Of a DNA stretch of 64,000 nucleotides, positions 1-10,714 are shown in pieces. How positions within the stretch are numbered: the stretch's first letter is position 1; each line of letters opens with the position of its first letter. Below the pieces are notes generated by a model. It made no database searches and was not told the origin of the DNA. It worked only from the letters and a program-made list of their open reading frames with translations. The stretch comes from Atopsyche davidsoni (taxonomy: Eukaryota; Arthropoda; Insecta; Trichoptera; Hydrobiosidae). The stretch covers positions 14,999,501-15,063,500 of the forward strand of contig JAILWY010000010.1 in the NCBI GenBank assembly GCA_022113835.1, written 5' to 3'. The translations under genes and the position numbers were made by a program.

Positions 1-1214
1 GACAAATAAATAGAATTGCACGTCCAATATAATCTGACGTTTGTGATTTCCCACAGAACACAACGTAAACCCAAACTCCACAGAATACGTATAAACAAAC
101 CAGCACCATAGACTATAGCATCACTCAATACACTAAAAAATGATATGTAATTAGTGAACAATGCTTTTAGAGCATTTTTAATCAGAAAAAAACTATGACT
201 TACTATTATTACTATATTTAAAAAATTGCCATAAATATTTTAAACGTTTGTAACGTTAAAATTTTGTGATTTGACTCATTCCTTGCTACTAAAAATCAAA
301 TTGTCAAAATGACGCAATATGATGAAAAGAAAATGTCAAAAAAAACTTCGCAAGAAATGAATTAATTAATAAGAAACCAGCGCTTTATTCTTGTCAATAA
401 ACATTTGAATGGTTGCAATTCTTATAACATAGCTTTGTCTACGGAAAAAAATGCATAACATTCTGGTTAGGTTATTATCATTTTTTGATCGATGAAATCA
501 ACAAAAATTAACTTTATTGATCGCCTTATCGATAGTTATTGAAGATTTATAAATATCGTATTTACTTTTTTAAGCACTGCGTGCTTCCATCTATATAGAA
601 TATATTCCGCTAATATTTAAGTACATTTAATAAAAACCCTTAACTTGAATAAAAAAAATCTATTTATAACAAAAAAACTATCAAGGTTTAAAAAATATTA
701 TGTTCTTATATTTAAGTATTTGATAATACCTCTATCCCACCAAAAGTTCAATAGAAAAGCAAATAGTAGACACATTACATGATTTTCATCTCACTACACG
801 ATGACACTATCGAGGGTTGTTAAAACTGCCATGACACCAAAAAAAAAGGGACTCTCATCTGCGACCTCCCTCTCACTGCTAATTCTAGTGACGTGTAATT
901 TTTTTCATGATACCAAATTTTCCTAATGATAGCCATATTCATATTTTTATATTAGAAATAACCACTTTTTTCTAATAGCTTAAGCTTGTGGTTGCTGTTG
1001 CGAAATTGAATGTTTTTACGCTTGATTTCTGAAAGACCAAAGCTATTAAATTTCAGTTGTATATAAAATGTTTTATTGATCTTTAACTGCATGAGATTTA
1101 AAAAAAATTACATATGCAAATATTGCATTATCCGATATACTTGACAACTTTCAACTATTGCTTTCACAATGTGTAAAAACTGAGCATAAATGTTCTTTAT
1201 ATGATGGTATAAGG
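1..1214. other. AT-rich non-coding DNA
   Basis: No convincing ORF, splice-flanked exon or repeat was found here. The segment is AT-rich with many short A and T runs. It could be intergenic or intronic. Confidence 0.5.
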
Positions 1215-1260
1215 CAGGGGTGGACAACAAGCCGATCGCGATCACGAAGCTGTTTGATAC
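1215..1260 (+). repeat. hAT-like terminal sequence, truncated
   Basis: The segment begins CAGGGGTGGACAACAAGCC, which resembles the usual CAGGGGT(N)nCAA terminus of hAT elements. I see no matching opposite terminus nearby and no transposase, so it would be a solo or truncated end. The call rests on terminal similarity only. Confidence 0.3.
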
Positions 1261-1451
1261 TTCAAGCAGCTCAACATCCAAGGAACCAAATTATATAATA
1301 ACAGCGTCCTGACAATACCTGCAAGCACACCTTTATTACATATATGTTGTTTGAATGATATTCTCAGAAGTTGTTTCTTTATTTTTTTCGTTTGTTTGTG
1401 GCTTTTTCGGCGGCACAGGAATATATATTTGCCCCTTAAACGCCTTCACTC

Positions 1452-1745
1452 TCACTCGGTGACTTGCGTCACCGTGGGGTTATGTGGTGTGGTGTGTGGG
1501 TGGGAGGTAGGTAGGGGGATTTGGAGGGAGTGATGGGGGGGGTTTGGGACTAAGGGGGTGGAGATTTGTAAGGAGTGGGCGAGGTCAAGGATGACCTCGT
1601 GTATCGTCTTCAGTTTGGTGTCACTTCGGAGTTGCTCGTTCTGGACGAACCATGGTGCATTTAATGCCCATCGGAGAATTTTGTTGTGTATCACCTGGAG
1701 GGGTTGTTTCTTTATTATGAAGAATATTCTTGTATTAAAAATCAT
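1452..1745 (-). pseudogene. LINE (jockey-like) reverse transcriptase C-terminal fragment
   Basis: The minus-strand frame holds about 45 residues typical of the thumb/C-terminal region of jockey-clade non-LTR retrotransposons. The diagnostic core is a run ending in ILRWALNAPWFVQNEQL, followed by a KTIHEVI-type segment. The catalytic reverse transcriptase core and endonuclease are absent upstream, so this is a 5'-truncated relic. The GC-richer stretch at about 1440-1600 is the proline-rich tail of the same reading frame. The clade is inferred from memory of the family. Confidence 0.6.
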
Positions 1746-2561
1746 TTACATATTTATGAAATATTTAGGAAGTAAGTTTTTTTGGAATAATGAAAATTTC
1801 TTTATAACTTATTTTTATATCATACGTTTATTTATCAGATTTTTTCATTACATTAAAGACATTTCAGTATATAATATTAATTTAAAAAGCTGAACACTTC
1901 TATCTTATATATCTAGCTACATAATAAATTACTAATTTTTACTTTTCTTGACAGCAAAAACAAAATATAAAATGTGGAAAATAAACAGATTAGAAAATAA
2001 AATATTAAAATTAAACCTAATTGTTGTAGTTTCCTATGGAATGAACAATGTTGTTTGGCATTATTATTAATATAGAACTATATAGTAATTAACTTAAATA
2101 ATTAGTCATTATAATTACTTTTAAACATGAGTATCACTATTCATTAATTATGTGAGATCTATGTTGTCCCCTAAGGGTGTTTAATAAATAAATTATAGGT
2201 TGACAATTTGGTGCTCATTAAAAATTTATAATTATTGAAACACTTCAACAGTATGAATACAACCCTTACTGTCTTATTCAGTCGCTCATTAAAGTAGATA
2301 TGACATAGTTCATTCTTTACTTATAAATAAAAGTAGAAGTCAACTTATACACTTTTTTAACAGATATTAAAATGGAACGTTGGCACTGAGAAGAGTTCTT
2401 CTCACTGAATCCACACTCAAGATTTAGAAAGCTTCCCAAGCACTGTCAATAGATAAGAGAAGCATTCCATTTTACGGATACTCAGAGCATACCGATAAAG
2501 CCATGAATCTCTGGAGATAAAGAAATTATATCTGCACCTTGATTTTTCAAAGCATTTAAGT
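1746..2561. other. non-coding DNA
   Basis: No gene seen. AT-rich sequence between the LINE fragment and the 3' end of the zinc-finger gene. Confidence 0.45.
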
Positions 2562-2638
2562 ATTACAAGTGATGTATTCCTAAATTACAAGTGGAGATGT
2601 ATTTCTAAATTACAAGTGATGATGTATTCCTAAATTAC
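2562..2638. repeat. short imperfect tandem repeat
   Basis: Three imperfect copies, each about 25-29 bp, share the cores ATTACAAGTG and GATGTATT(C/T)CTAA. They lie about 120 bp beyond the stop codon of the zinc-finger gene, in or just past its 3' UTR. Confidence 0.7.
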
Positions 2639-2729
2639 TTATCCTAATGCATTTAAATTAATTAGCAATGCAATCCATTTGTTAGCTTTTATATACTTCT
2701 AACATACATTTATACTGATAAAAAAAACC

Positions 2730-2735
2730 TTTATT
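2730..2735 (-). terminator. polyadenylation signal of the THAP/C2H2 gene
   Basis: AATAAA on the minus strand (TTTATT on plus), about 28 bp beyond the stop codon at 2763. It is a plausible poly(A) signal; a very short 3' UTR would result. Confidence 0.4.
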
Positions 2736-2762
2736 TTAACTTGAATTTACAATGGTTTTTTT

Positions 2763-5035
2763 TTAGGTATGTTGCAAAAGTTTATGTCTGGTTAATACAT
2801 TCATGATAGTACACACAAAGCTGCATTGATCACAAGAAAAAGGTTTCTCGCCTGTATGTGTATACTTGTGATGTTTGAGGACATTGGATCGACTACATTG
2901 AAAGGTGCATTGATTGCATGCAAAAGGCTTTTTAGCAGCATGTTTGAATTTGTGTCTATTCAAATAGCTTTTCTCGCTACATACGAATCCGCACTGATCA
3001 CAGGAATATGGTTTTTGCCCAGTGTGCTTGAATCTATGCCTCTTGAGATTACCTTTATCACTACATTTAAAATCACACTGATCACATGAAAACGGTTTCT
3101 CTCCTGTATGTTTAAGTAAATGTCTATCAAAATTGCCTTTTTGTCTGCAAGAATAACTACACTGGTCGCACAGATAGGGCTTCTCGCCAGTGTGTTTCAG
3201 TTGGTGCATTTTGAGATGATACAAATAATGACAGGTAAAACTGCACTGCTCACAGGCATAAGGTTTTTCATCAGTATGCTTGAGCTTATGGTTCTTGAGG
3301 TTGCTACTTTGGCTGCAGGTAAAGCTGCATTTATCACATGAAAAAGGTTTTTCACCTGTGTGCTGACGCTTATGTATTTTAAGATTGTAAAGTCGATTAC
3401 AGACAAAACCGCACTGATCACAAGCCAGAGACTTCTCACCTGTGTGAGTGAGTTTGTGTCTCTTCAGATAACCGTTAGCACTGCATGTATAGCTACATAA
3501 GTCACACGCAAATTGTTTCTCTCCAGTGTGTATCAGCATATGTGTTTTAAGTGTACTTTTTCTACTACATTTGTAAGTGCATTCATCGCAAGAAAATGGT
3601 TTCTCACCAGTGTGATAGAACTTATGCCTGTTTAGAGTGCTTTTACGATCAGTTGTGAATGTGCATTGGTCACATACAAAAAACTTCTTTTCTCTGACCA
3701 TTAAGGTATCATGATGAATTGTTGTTTCCTTTTCAGTAGTAGATTCTTGATTATCTATCTTCTCATTTTTCATAAGATTAACATTATAATACTTATCAGA
3801 TTCGTTTAAAAGAAAATCAGACAGGCACTCCTGACTCCTTAATTCACTTTCATATTTCTTAGATTTTAACAGACTTGGTTTTATATCTTCACCCAACAAA
3901 TTTTCTACTAATCCCAACTCCGAATTAGATTCTGTAAGAGATAAAGCTAAGGGTTCTTCTATTTCTTTTTTAACTTCAAATATTGCAGGGGAAGAAGAGG
4001 GACAATGATCTTCTAAATCAGAAATATAATTATGAGAATTCATTTCAAAAACTTCTTTGGATTCAATCTGAAATACAAAAAATATATATATTTTATAAGT
4101 CTTATTAAATTAAATTATGTAACTTTAATATGAATTTATTTTAAGTTATAGTACAAACTACAAAGCTCACAGTCTCAATATGATGTCCAAGAATGGACTT
4201 GGCCACATTGTAGGGTTTTTGTCGGATTTGTGATGTTCTGGCTGGAAAAGCTTCCCTGTACTTAATTGGCTGAAATTTATAATTAATGTTTGATTGTATA
4301 TTATATAAAAAATAAACAAAAATAATTTTAGATTTACAATAAAGTACTTACAGGTGAAAAACGCTCAATGATTTTCTTTTCAACTAGCTCAATAATAGTG
4401 AGCAAATCATGAACACTCTGCAACGACATCATATCTTTAGGAGTTTGAAGTCTTTCATGATTCAAGTGCAAAGACAATCCCAATTCAATATTCACACTGA
4501 TAGATCCTAGCACACTAGGAATATCCCCCAGAAACATAAAGCATAACACCGTCTTCTCTGGGCACTCCATGACTGCCCATTCTTTCCTGATGCAATGTTT
4601 TATTTCACGTATGTATTTATTTATCTCCATCAAGCCAAGCAATCTTCTCACAGTAAGCGGATCTATCGAGTTTTTTTCATCGAGAACGCTGTTTTTAATC
4701 TCTATGGTGGATTGATGAGGTAAATTCCAAGGTTCACTTTGACTAGTCAATGTTGGAAATACGCTTGGTATGGCACCTGCAGCAAGTTTAGGGTATACAC
4801 GGGGATATTTGACTACCTTGCCACGCACACGAGATTTGTCAATACGCACTATAGCTCTGTCTTCAAAGTGCTTTATACAGATTATGGGGTTTTGGATATG
4901 TGAGAGATCAGTAGGGATACTCTGTAACCAGAGACTTCGAGCGGGTTCACTTTTAGGTAACGAAAAAGTGGACACCTTATCAGGATTGGAAGCATAGTTA
5001 GACTTGCAACCGCTAATGCTACAACAGCGTGGCAT
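2763..5035 (-). CDS. THAP-domain plus eleven-finger C2H2 zinc-finger protein
   Basis: Probable DNA-binding nuclear regulator of 695 aa. Exons on the minus strand: 5035-4352 (start to donor GTAAGT), 4269-4171 (acceptor TTTCAG, donor GTGAGC) and 4067-2763 (acceptor TTTCAG to stop). All introns are phase 0 and short (82 and 103 bp), so the frame joins cleanly. Residues 1-94 form a THAP domain: C5 and C10, W36, C53 and H56 fit the C2CH zinc site, and AIPSVFP at 88-94 matches the AVPTIF box. A helical, non-repetitive middle follows. Exon 3 opens with an acidic linker containing a VKKE sumoylation-like motif, then eleven C2H2 fingers at about 391-694, mostly joined by TGEKP-type linkers. A further acceptor at 5047-5049 suggests a 5' UTR intron. 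Target DNA unknown. Confidence 0.88.
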
Positions 5036-5404
5036 CTTTTTTCAATCTGAAAATAGAAGCAGTAGATTTACACAATGACACACTTTAAATTTTTATACAC
5101 ACCATATGGTAAAAATAAACAAATAAACGCAATGCAATGAATAAACCCTAAGATTTTGAAAACATTACAATAAAGGATGATCACAAAATATGTTGCACTT
5201 GAAAAGTAAAATGTGTAAAAATAATTTATATTATATTAAACTAAATCCAATTAATAAAATAACAAAACAATAAATTGACCATTATTTATCTTTATTTATA
5301 ACTTTTTGATTTATAATGAACTATGTAGAGATTTGTTTAAATGACTTCGAATTTTTAAAATTTGCTATATTACATATAAATATTACTAATAATATATATA
5401 TATA
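5036..5404. other. upstream region of the THAP/C2H2 gene
   Basis: AT-rich. A minus-strand acceptor-like TATTTTCAG at 5047-5049 lies just 5' of the start codon, implying a 5' UTR exon boundary at 5046. No promoter is recognisable. The mariner element begins immediately beyond. Confidence 0.35.
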
Positions 5405-6575
5405 CGGTGTGTGCATTAATTTATTCAGATTTTCGTGTAATTGGAGCTTTATTATAAAAAATTGGTACAATATATTCTATTCAAAGTATTGTCCATCGCT
5501 AGCCACTACTTGTTCCCATCTTTCGGGCAAATTATGGATTCCATCCCAAAAGAACTGTTCGTCTTTTGAAGCCAAGAAAGAATCAAGCCAATTTTTAATA
5601 CCCTGTTCAGAAGTGAAGCGTATTCCAGAAAGGGCATTCTGCATCGATTGAAACAAGTGGTACTCGGAATGGGCAAGGTCTGGGCTATAAGGCGGGTGAG
5701 GCAGAACTTCCCATCCACTGTTTTCCAAATAGGTTTTAACTGATTTAGCAACATGTGGCCGAACATTGTCATGGTGTAAAATTACAGACTCGTGCCTGGT
5801 CGCATGTTCTGGCCGTTTTTCTGCCAATGCTCGCTTCAAACGCATCAATTGTTGCCTGTAGAACTCGCCCGTGATAGTTTGGCCTGGTTTCAGCAGCTCA
5901 TAATGGATGACACCCTTCTGATCCCACCAACTACACAGCATTACCTTGGTGCCATGAATATTTGGCCTGGATGTCGATTTTGATGCTTGTCTGAGCTTAC
6001 CCCATGATTTTTTACGCTTCAGGTTGTCGTAGCGAATTCATTTTTCATCACCAGTGATGATACGATGCAAAAATGACTTCTTTTTGTGGCGTTCAAGCAG
6101 CATTTCTGAAATGCAAAATCGCCTTCCGACGCCTTGCTTTTGAATCATTCCTAATGCTTTTAAGTGACACAAGTCTTTATCGAGCAATGCCTCTAATTCT
6201 TCATCTTCGAATTTTTTTGGTTGGCCTGGACGTTCTTTGTCATCCACATCGAAATGACCATTGTTAAAGCGTCGAAACCAGTTCTCACACGTTTTTTGCG
6301 ATGGAGCATGTTCACCATAAACTTCACACAGCAATCGGTGACTTTCAGCTGGTTTTTTCTTCCAATTAAAACAGAAAAGTAAAGCTACATGTTGCCATAA
6401 AGCATAAAGTTGACATGTTGAGAGCTCAAAAAAAATGTTGTATACACTTCAGTGATATGACATATACTGAAAACAAAAGCGCAACAGTGACGCTTCACAA
6501 TGAAATGTTAATGTTGCGATTCAATACTAGTAACGCCATCTCTTAGAAAATCCAAAAAAAATAATGCACACACTG
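5405..6575 (-). mobile_element. mariner transposon, internally deleted
   Basis: About 1.17 kb, bounded by TA on both sides (5403-5404 and 6576-6577). Terminal inverted repeats of about 28-30 bp share CGGTGTGTGCATTA / CAGTGTGTGCATTA and then GATTTTC. The transposase runs on the minus strand. A full mariner is usually near 1.3 kb, consistent with the deletion seen in the transposase N-terminal half. Confidence 0.85.
5477..6334 (-). pseudogene. mariner transposase, broken
   Basis: The N-terminal part (6334-6038) has the HTH-type opening and ends in TGDEK followed by TGA where mariners have Trp, a nonsense change. About 30 residues are missing between the second HTH and the GRRFCISEM segment. 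The C-terminal part (5941-5477) carries the second catalytic Asp in HHDN and the YSPDLA motif. The third catalytic position, normally Asp in SDYHLF, reads Glu (HSEYHLF). With a stop, a deletion and a changed DD34D triad it cannot encode an active transposase. Confidence 0.85.
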
Positions 6576-6928
6576 TATATATATCTTAGCTTATCAGTAT
6601 GAAGACTGTATAAATCTGTACATAAATTTGATTCATGAGACATACCGACTTATCAATATTGTGTAGAAAGTGTTAGAAACAGTAGCCATACAAACACTAC
6701 CATATACGCCTTAAAGTTTGGCTTGCATAATAAGCCATTTTATGAAAATAACTAACAATGGATGCTATTTTCATCTTAAATTCTGTCAAATTATAATTTA
6801 TATAACAAAATATGATTATCTTTAAAGGATAAGATATGCACGCAGCACGTTACTGAACATTGGAAAAGTAACATTAATTGTGACTTTCATAGAAAGTAGT
6901 CAAAAACCTAAAGTTAATGGCTTTAGAT
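6576..6928. other. non-coding spacer between mariner and hAT element
   Basis: Nothing recognisable. AT-rich sequence ending in the 8-bp target duplication CTTTAGAT at 6921-6928. Confidence 0.4.
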
Positions 6929-8705
6929 CATAGGTTCCCAACCTTTTATTGACCACCGCCCCCTTGACAAGAAAAAAAAATTCCAACGCCACCCTTGACA
7001 AGAAAAAAAAAATTCTAACGCCCCCCTTTGCGCAAAATAACAGTTATAATTTTTTTCTGTATATTATTTATTGCTGCCCAGGTAAAAAAAAATGTTTTTC
7101 GAGTTTTTTTGATCATTTTCTCGTTTTTTATGTGAAAAATCTACTGCACAAATCAAAAATATTTAAATGCAAATTATATATTATTAAATTATTACTATTA
7201 TAATAATATATATATATAAAACACAAAAGATGTTTGTGCGTCCGTCATAGGCTTTGAAACCATCCAACTGATGTACCCCAAACCGGTTTCATTTGAAAGG
7301 CAATAATACGAAGAATCTTTTAAAACAGTGCATTAAATACATTCGGTCTATTAATTAAGTCGATTTTCGACATTTTCCATACAAAATTTTCAACATTTGT
7401 AAAGTCGAGATTGTTCCTCGCAAAAAATTTGAAAAAAGAACATTGTGAAGATCGCGCATAAAACTAAATCACTATCTGTCATTCCAAACAGAGAGTTTTA
7501 TCATTTGTGGTTATCAAAAAAATATATATATCAAAAAATGCCACCGAAAAGAACTGCAATTGGAAAAAATACAGCAGATGCGAAACTAAAAAGAGCCGAA
7601 AGAGCACCCGAAACTGTCGGAAAATGTAAAGTGCGAACAAAGTCAAATAGGTTGAGAGAGCGGTAGTCAAGAGCTGTAGAAACACCAGAACAACATGAAG
7701 CACGTCTAGAACAAGTTATAATCAGAGCTACCACAGCAAGAGCTGCTGAAACTCCTCAACAACATGAAAACAGGCTTAAAGGTAATCAGATACGAGCGGC
7801 TCAATCGATACAAAGAATCGATTTTCTGTTGGCGGCATTCAATTATGACAAAGACTGCGACTACAGTAATCATCCGAATGTTGTAATTGGGCGATGAGCT
7901 CTCTTTGTTTGTACTGCCATGCACTGAAATTTCAAAAGGAATCACCCGGTATGTGTTGTTCAAATGAAAAAGCCAAGTTGTCAACGCTGGTTGACCCGCC
8001 AGAACCGCTTAAAAGCTACGTTTCTGACAACACAGCGTTGTCCAAGCATTTGGAAAACATTCGGAGATACAATTCCTGGTGAGGATGGATATCCGAAATA
8101 CAGACGACGAAAGCCAGAAGATGGAGGATTCACCACCACCAGTAAAGTAAGAAACATTGATTCCTGGTCTGGTATTCACAAATTAAATTGAAAAAATATG
8201 AAATTCCTGGTTTCAGTATTCACGAATGATATCCAACTGTTCAACATCTTGCTGTTCATTTATAAAACGAACGTGTTTATTTTACTGAAAAAAAAGCCGA
8301 ATAACGAGCAGCACAGCCACAATAATTTTGCGAAAAATTGCTGTATAAATGAAGTTCCAAAATAGAGTCAACTATCCAATAGAGTATTTTAACTCTTTGG
8401 AACCATCTGGAATGTCACCTCACATCTCAACTTTAAAAGTTGGTTCACCATAGATGCTCATTCACCACTTAAATCCACCTAAATTGAGCAACGGAATAAA
8501 ACTTGCCGTTAAAAAACTATCGCCACGTAGTTAATCGAAGCCGCAGTCAAAATCAAAGCCGAAAAATCTTTGTTTACACACCTACTGAAAAAACTCAATA
8601 TATTGTTTATCCGCTAGCATTAAGATAAAAAAAGTTAATAAAAAGCCCCCTTGGAAAGCTCCAGGGCCCACTGGGGGGCGTTACCGCCCCCGTTGGGAAT
8701 CTATG
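6929..8705. mobile_element. hAT-type element with nested Helitron relic
   Basis: The ends are inverted repeats: CATAGGTTCCCAACC on the left and, reverse-complemented, CATAGATTCCCAACG on the right. They are flanked by CTTTAGAT (6921-6928) and CTTTATAT (8706-8713), an 8-bp target duplication with one mismatch, as hAT elements make. Subterminal GC-rich boxes (CGCCCCC at both ends) and two 38-bp imperfect repeats at about 6957-7030 also fit a non-autonomous hAT. No hAT transposase is present; the interior is Helitron-derived. Confidence 0.65.
7205..8620 (+). pseudogene. Helitron with degenerate RepHel remnants
   Basis: The 5' end (TATATATATAAAA followed by a GTTTGTGCGTCCGTCAT-type segment) looks like insect Helitron termini. 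Downstream are ordered but frame-broken pieces of a Helitron protein. First comes a repetitive RAAETP-type basic N-terminus (about 7530-7890), then a CLYCHALKF zinc-finger-like segment with LVDPPEPLKS (7894-8080), then GYPKYRRRKPEDGGFTTT (about 8080-8145). Next is a helicase-linked YFTEK segment near 8275, and LNPPKLSNG..LAVKKL from the PIF1-like helicase near 8480. Stops, frameshifts and large deletions separate them. I could not place the 3' hairpin and CTRR end with confidence. Confidence 0.7.
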
Positions 8706-8713
8706 CTTTATAT

Positions 8714-10109
8714 ATATAGAAAGATGGATACCTTCGACTATGTAATCTAGAGGTTTCAGGCTTACTTTGTTAAGAAAGACTTAAGTATCAAAAATTATAC
8801 TACTAGTGGATTCGGTGATAAAGGTGACGCAGCAATTTGAAAAAAAAAAAACATCATTTATTAATACTTAGATATCGCAAGATTAAATGCAATGCAAAAA
8901 TAAAAAAAATGAAAAGGTGGCTACAATGATGTACACAAAGACATAAGGTAAATAATTTATAACAATAAAATATAAAAATTATTATTAACAGACACCTTAC
9001 AGTCATCACATTATATTAAATCAATAAGAGAATGATTTGACTTTCGAGTGTTTCAACTTTACATTATTTCTTGTATTAAACATATATTTTTTGGCTTTCG
9101 CTTTACAAAAATATATATCTTAAGAGGTAGGTGACTTTGAATTTGTATACTTTGAGCATAAATAAAACATACACTGTATTAATACATGTATTGAACGTAT
9201 GCAATGGAATACACAAAATGAGTGAAACAAAATAAGTAGTATGGGCGACCTTAGGATGACCTGGGCTTGAGATACATTATTCTGTAAATGATAACAGAAT
9301 AAGAATGTTATTTCACATATTAAAACTAAAGAAAATACTACAAAATACTCGATAAAAGTGACAGACAAACAGGGATGCAAGCAACTGGCAACACTTAAAT
9401 AATCGCTAAATATCTGCTGTATTTTTTTTTCTGGCTATCTTATATATCCAATAGCTAATCTAAACAAACCACTCAAAAATTAAGCAATCATTTTTTAACT
9501 GCTTTCAATAAATCTATGTCAAAAGTCAACATGTAAAATAAAATATGATTTAATAAGAAAACTGTAAATAATGCATACTCAACAAAAAATTTCTAGCAAC
9601 AAAAAAATACCCAAATACAGTTTTGTCTTTATTTTTTTTAAAATTTATACGAAAGAAATTATTAAATTAATATGTTTTAAAAATGAGTCTTGTAATATTT
9701 TTTTTTATATTTATCGTGCATGTATACATTTATAGTTTTGCATTTTAACAATTGATCATACCCGTCAAAAATAATGTTTTATGTTAATTAGCAAATTCTC
9801 TTAATTTAAATGAAAGACACTGATCATGTTCATATGTTTTCTAATTGATGATGGGTCCTGGAACTTCAACGATAGTTGTTATTTTAGTGTTTTTATTATT
9901 GAAAAAAACTCAGCTTTAATCACTTTATATTTTAGAATAGGCATGACGAAAGATTTTCAAATCCTCTTCCATAATGGGGGTACACGTTTACTATTTACGA
10001 AAAAAAGTTTATTTCGGTAAAAAACTAGAGTTTAACGAAGTTTAAAGCCATTTTTATAATATTTTTTCAAAAGTGCGCGAAAACGCTCGCAGGTGTCAGG
10101 CGTCCGCTC
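8714..10109. other. AT-rich non-coding DNA
   Basis: No supported exon. Short ORFs here (for example 9120-9380 on minus) lack splice context or recognisable motifs. Confidence 0.45.
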
Positions 10110-10236
10110 TGACGTCACGCCTAATCTCAACTGTCATGCATGTCATTGTGTTTGCATCGAAGTTTGTTTACAATTTGAGTTGTATGTTGAGACGTGACGT
10201 CATGCGCTGTCATTGGTGTTTCAGTCAAAATGGCCG
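10110..10236 (+). promoter_or_regulatory. CRE/CCAAT promoter-like segment upstream of GPHR
   Basis: Two CREB/ATF palindromes TGACGTCA (10110-10117 and 10195-10202) sit in inverted arrangement with 10-bp perfect arms (TGACGTCACG / CGTGACGTCA), plus TCTCAAC / GTTGAGA. An inverted CCAAT box (CATTGG, 10211-10216) follows, and TCAGTC at about 10231 fits the arthropod initiator. The segment lies about 480 bp before the GPHR start codon, so it is a reasonable promoter. It could instead be a small repeat. Confidence 0.5.
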
Positions 10237-10714
10237 ATTGCAGTATTTTAATCTTTTAATTTATTGAAAATCGTATTAATCTTAGATTTTTAAATAAAAC
10301 TAAATCACTTTTTTAAATCCTTTTAATATGTATTTTCCCTTAAAATAATTATTTCTTTGATTATTTGATACTGTCGTCACCCCTATTATGTGAAAAAAAT
10401 ACTTGAAAGCATTGTCTGTGAATTTTGAACACAAAAATATCTCTATGGTGTTAAGTAAACTTAGCTCAGATAATCCCTGTTTGCTTGGCCACAACTCCAT
10501 TTAGCTCTAAAATATACATAAGTGATACAATTAGATAATATATCAGAATGGCTATCGGATATTTTGAATGTTATATATTTAATGTAATATTTTACAGATG
10601 ACATTTAACCAACTAACAAGCAATATAATTGTTGAAAAGTCAATGTGACGTTTAGTTGTTGACAGGGGATCTAGAAGATTTATTTAATGAAAGAATTCAC
10701 CGTAATCATTAAAA

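Noticed and set aside
2826..3439. ORFs of 73-87 aa across the zinc-finger exon
   Set aside because: Shadows generated by the repeated C2H2 codons.
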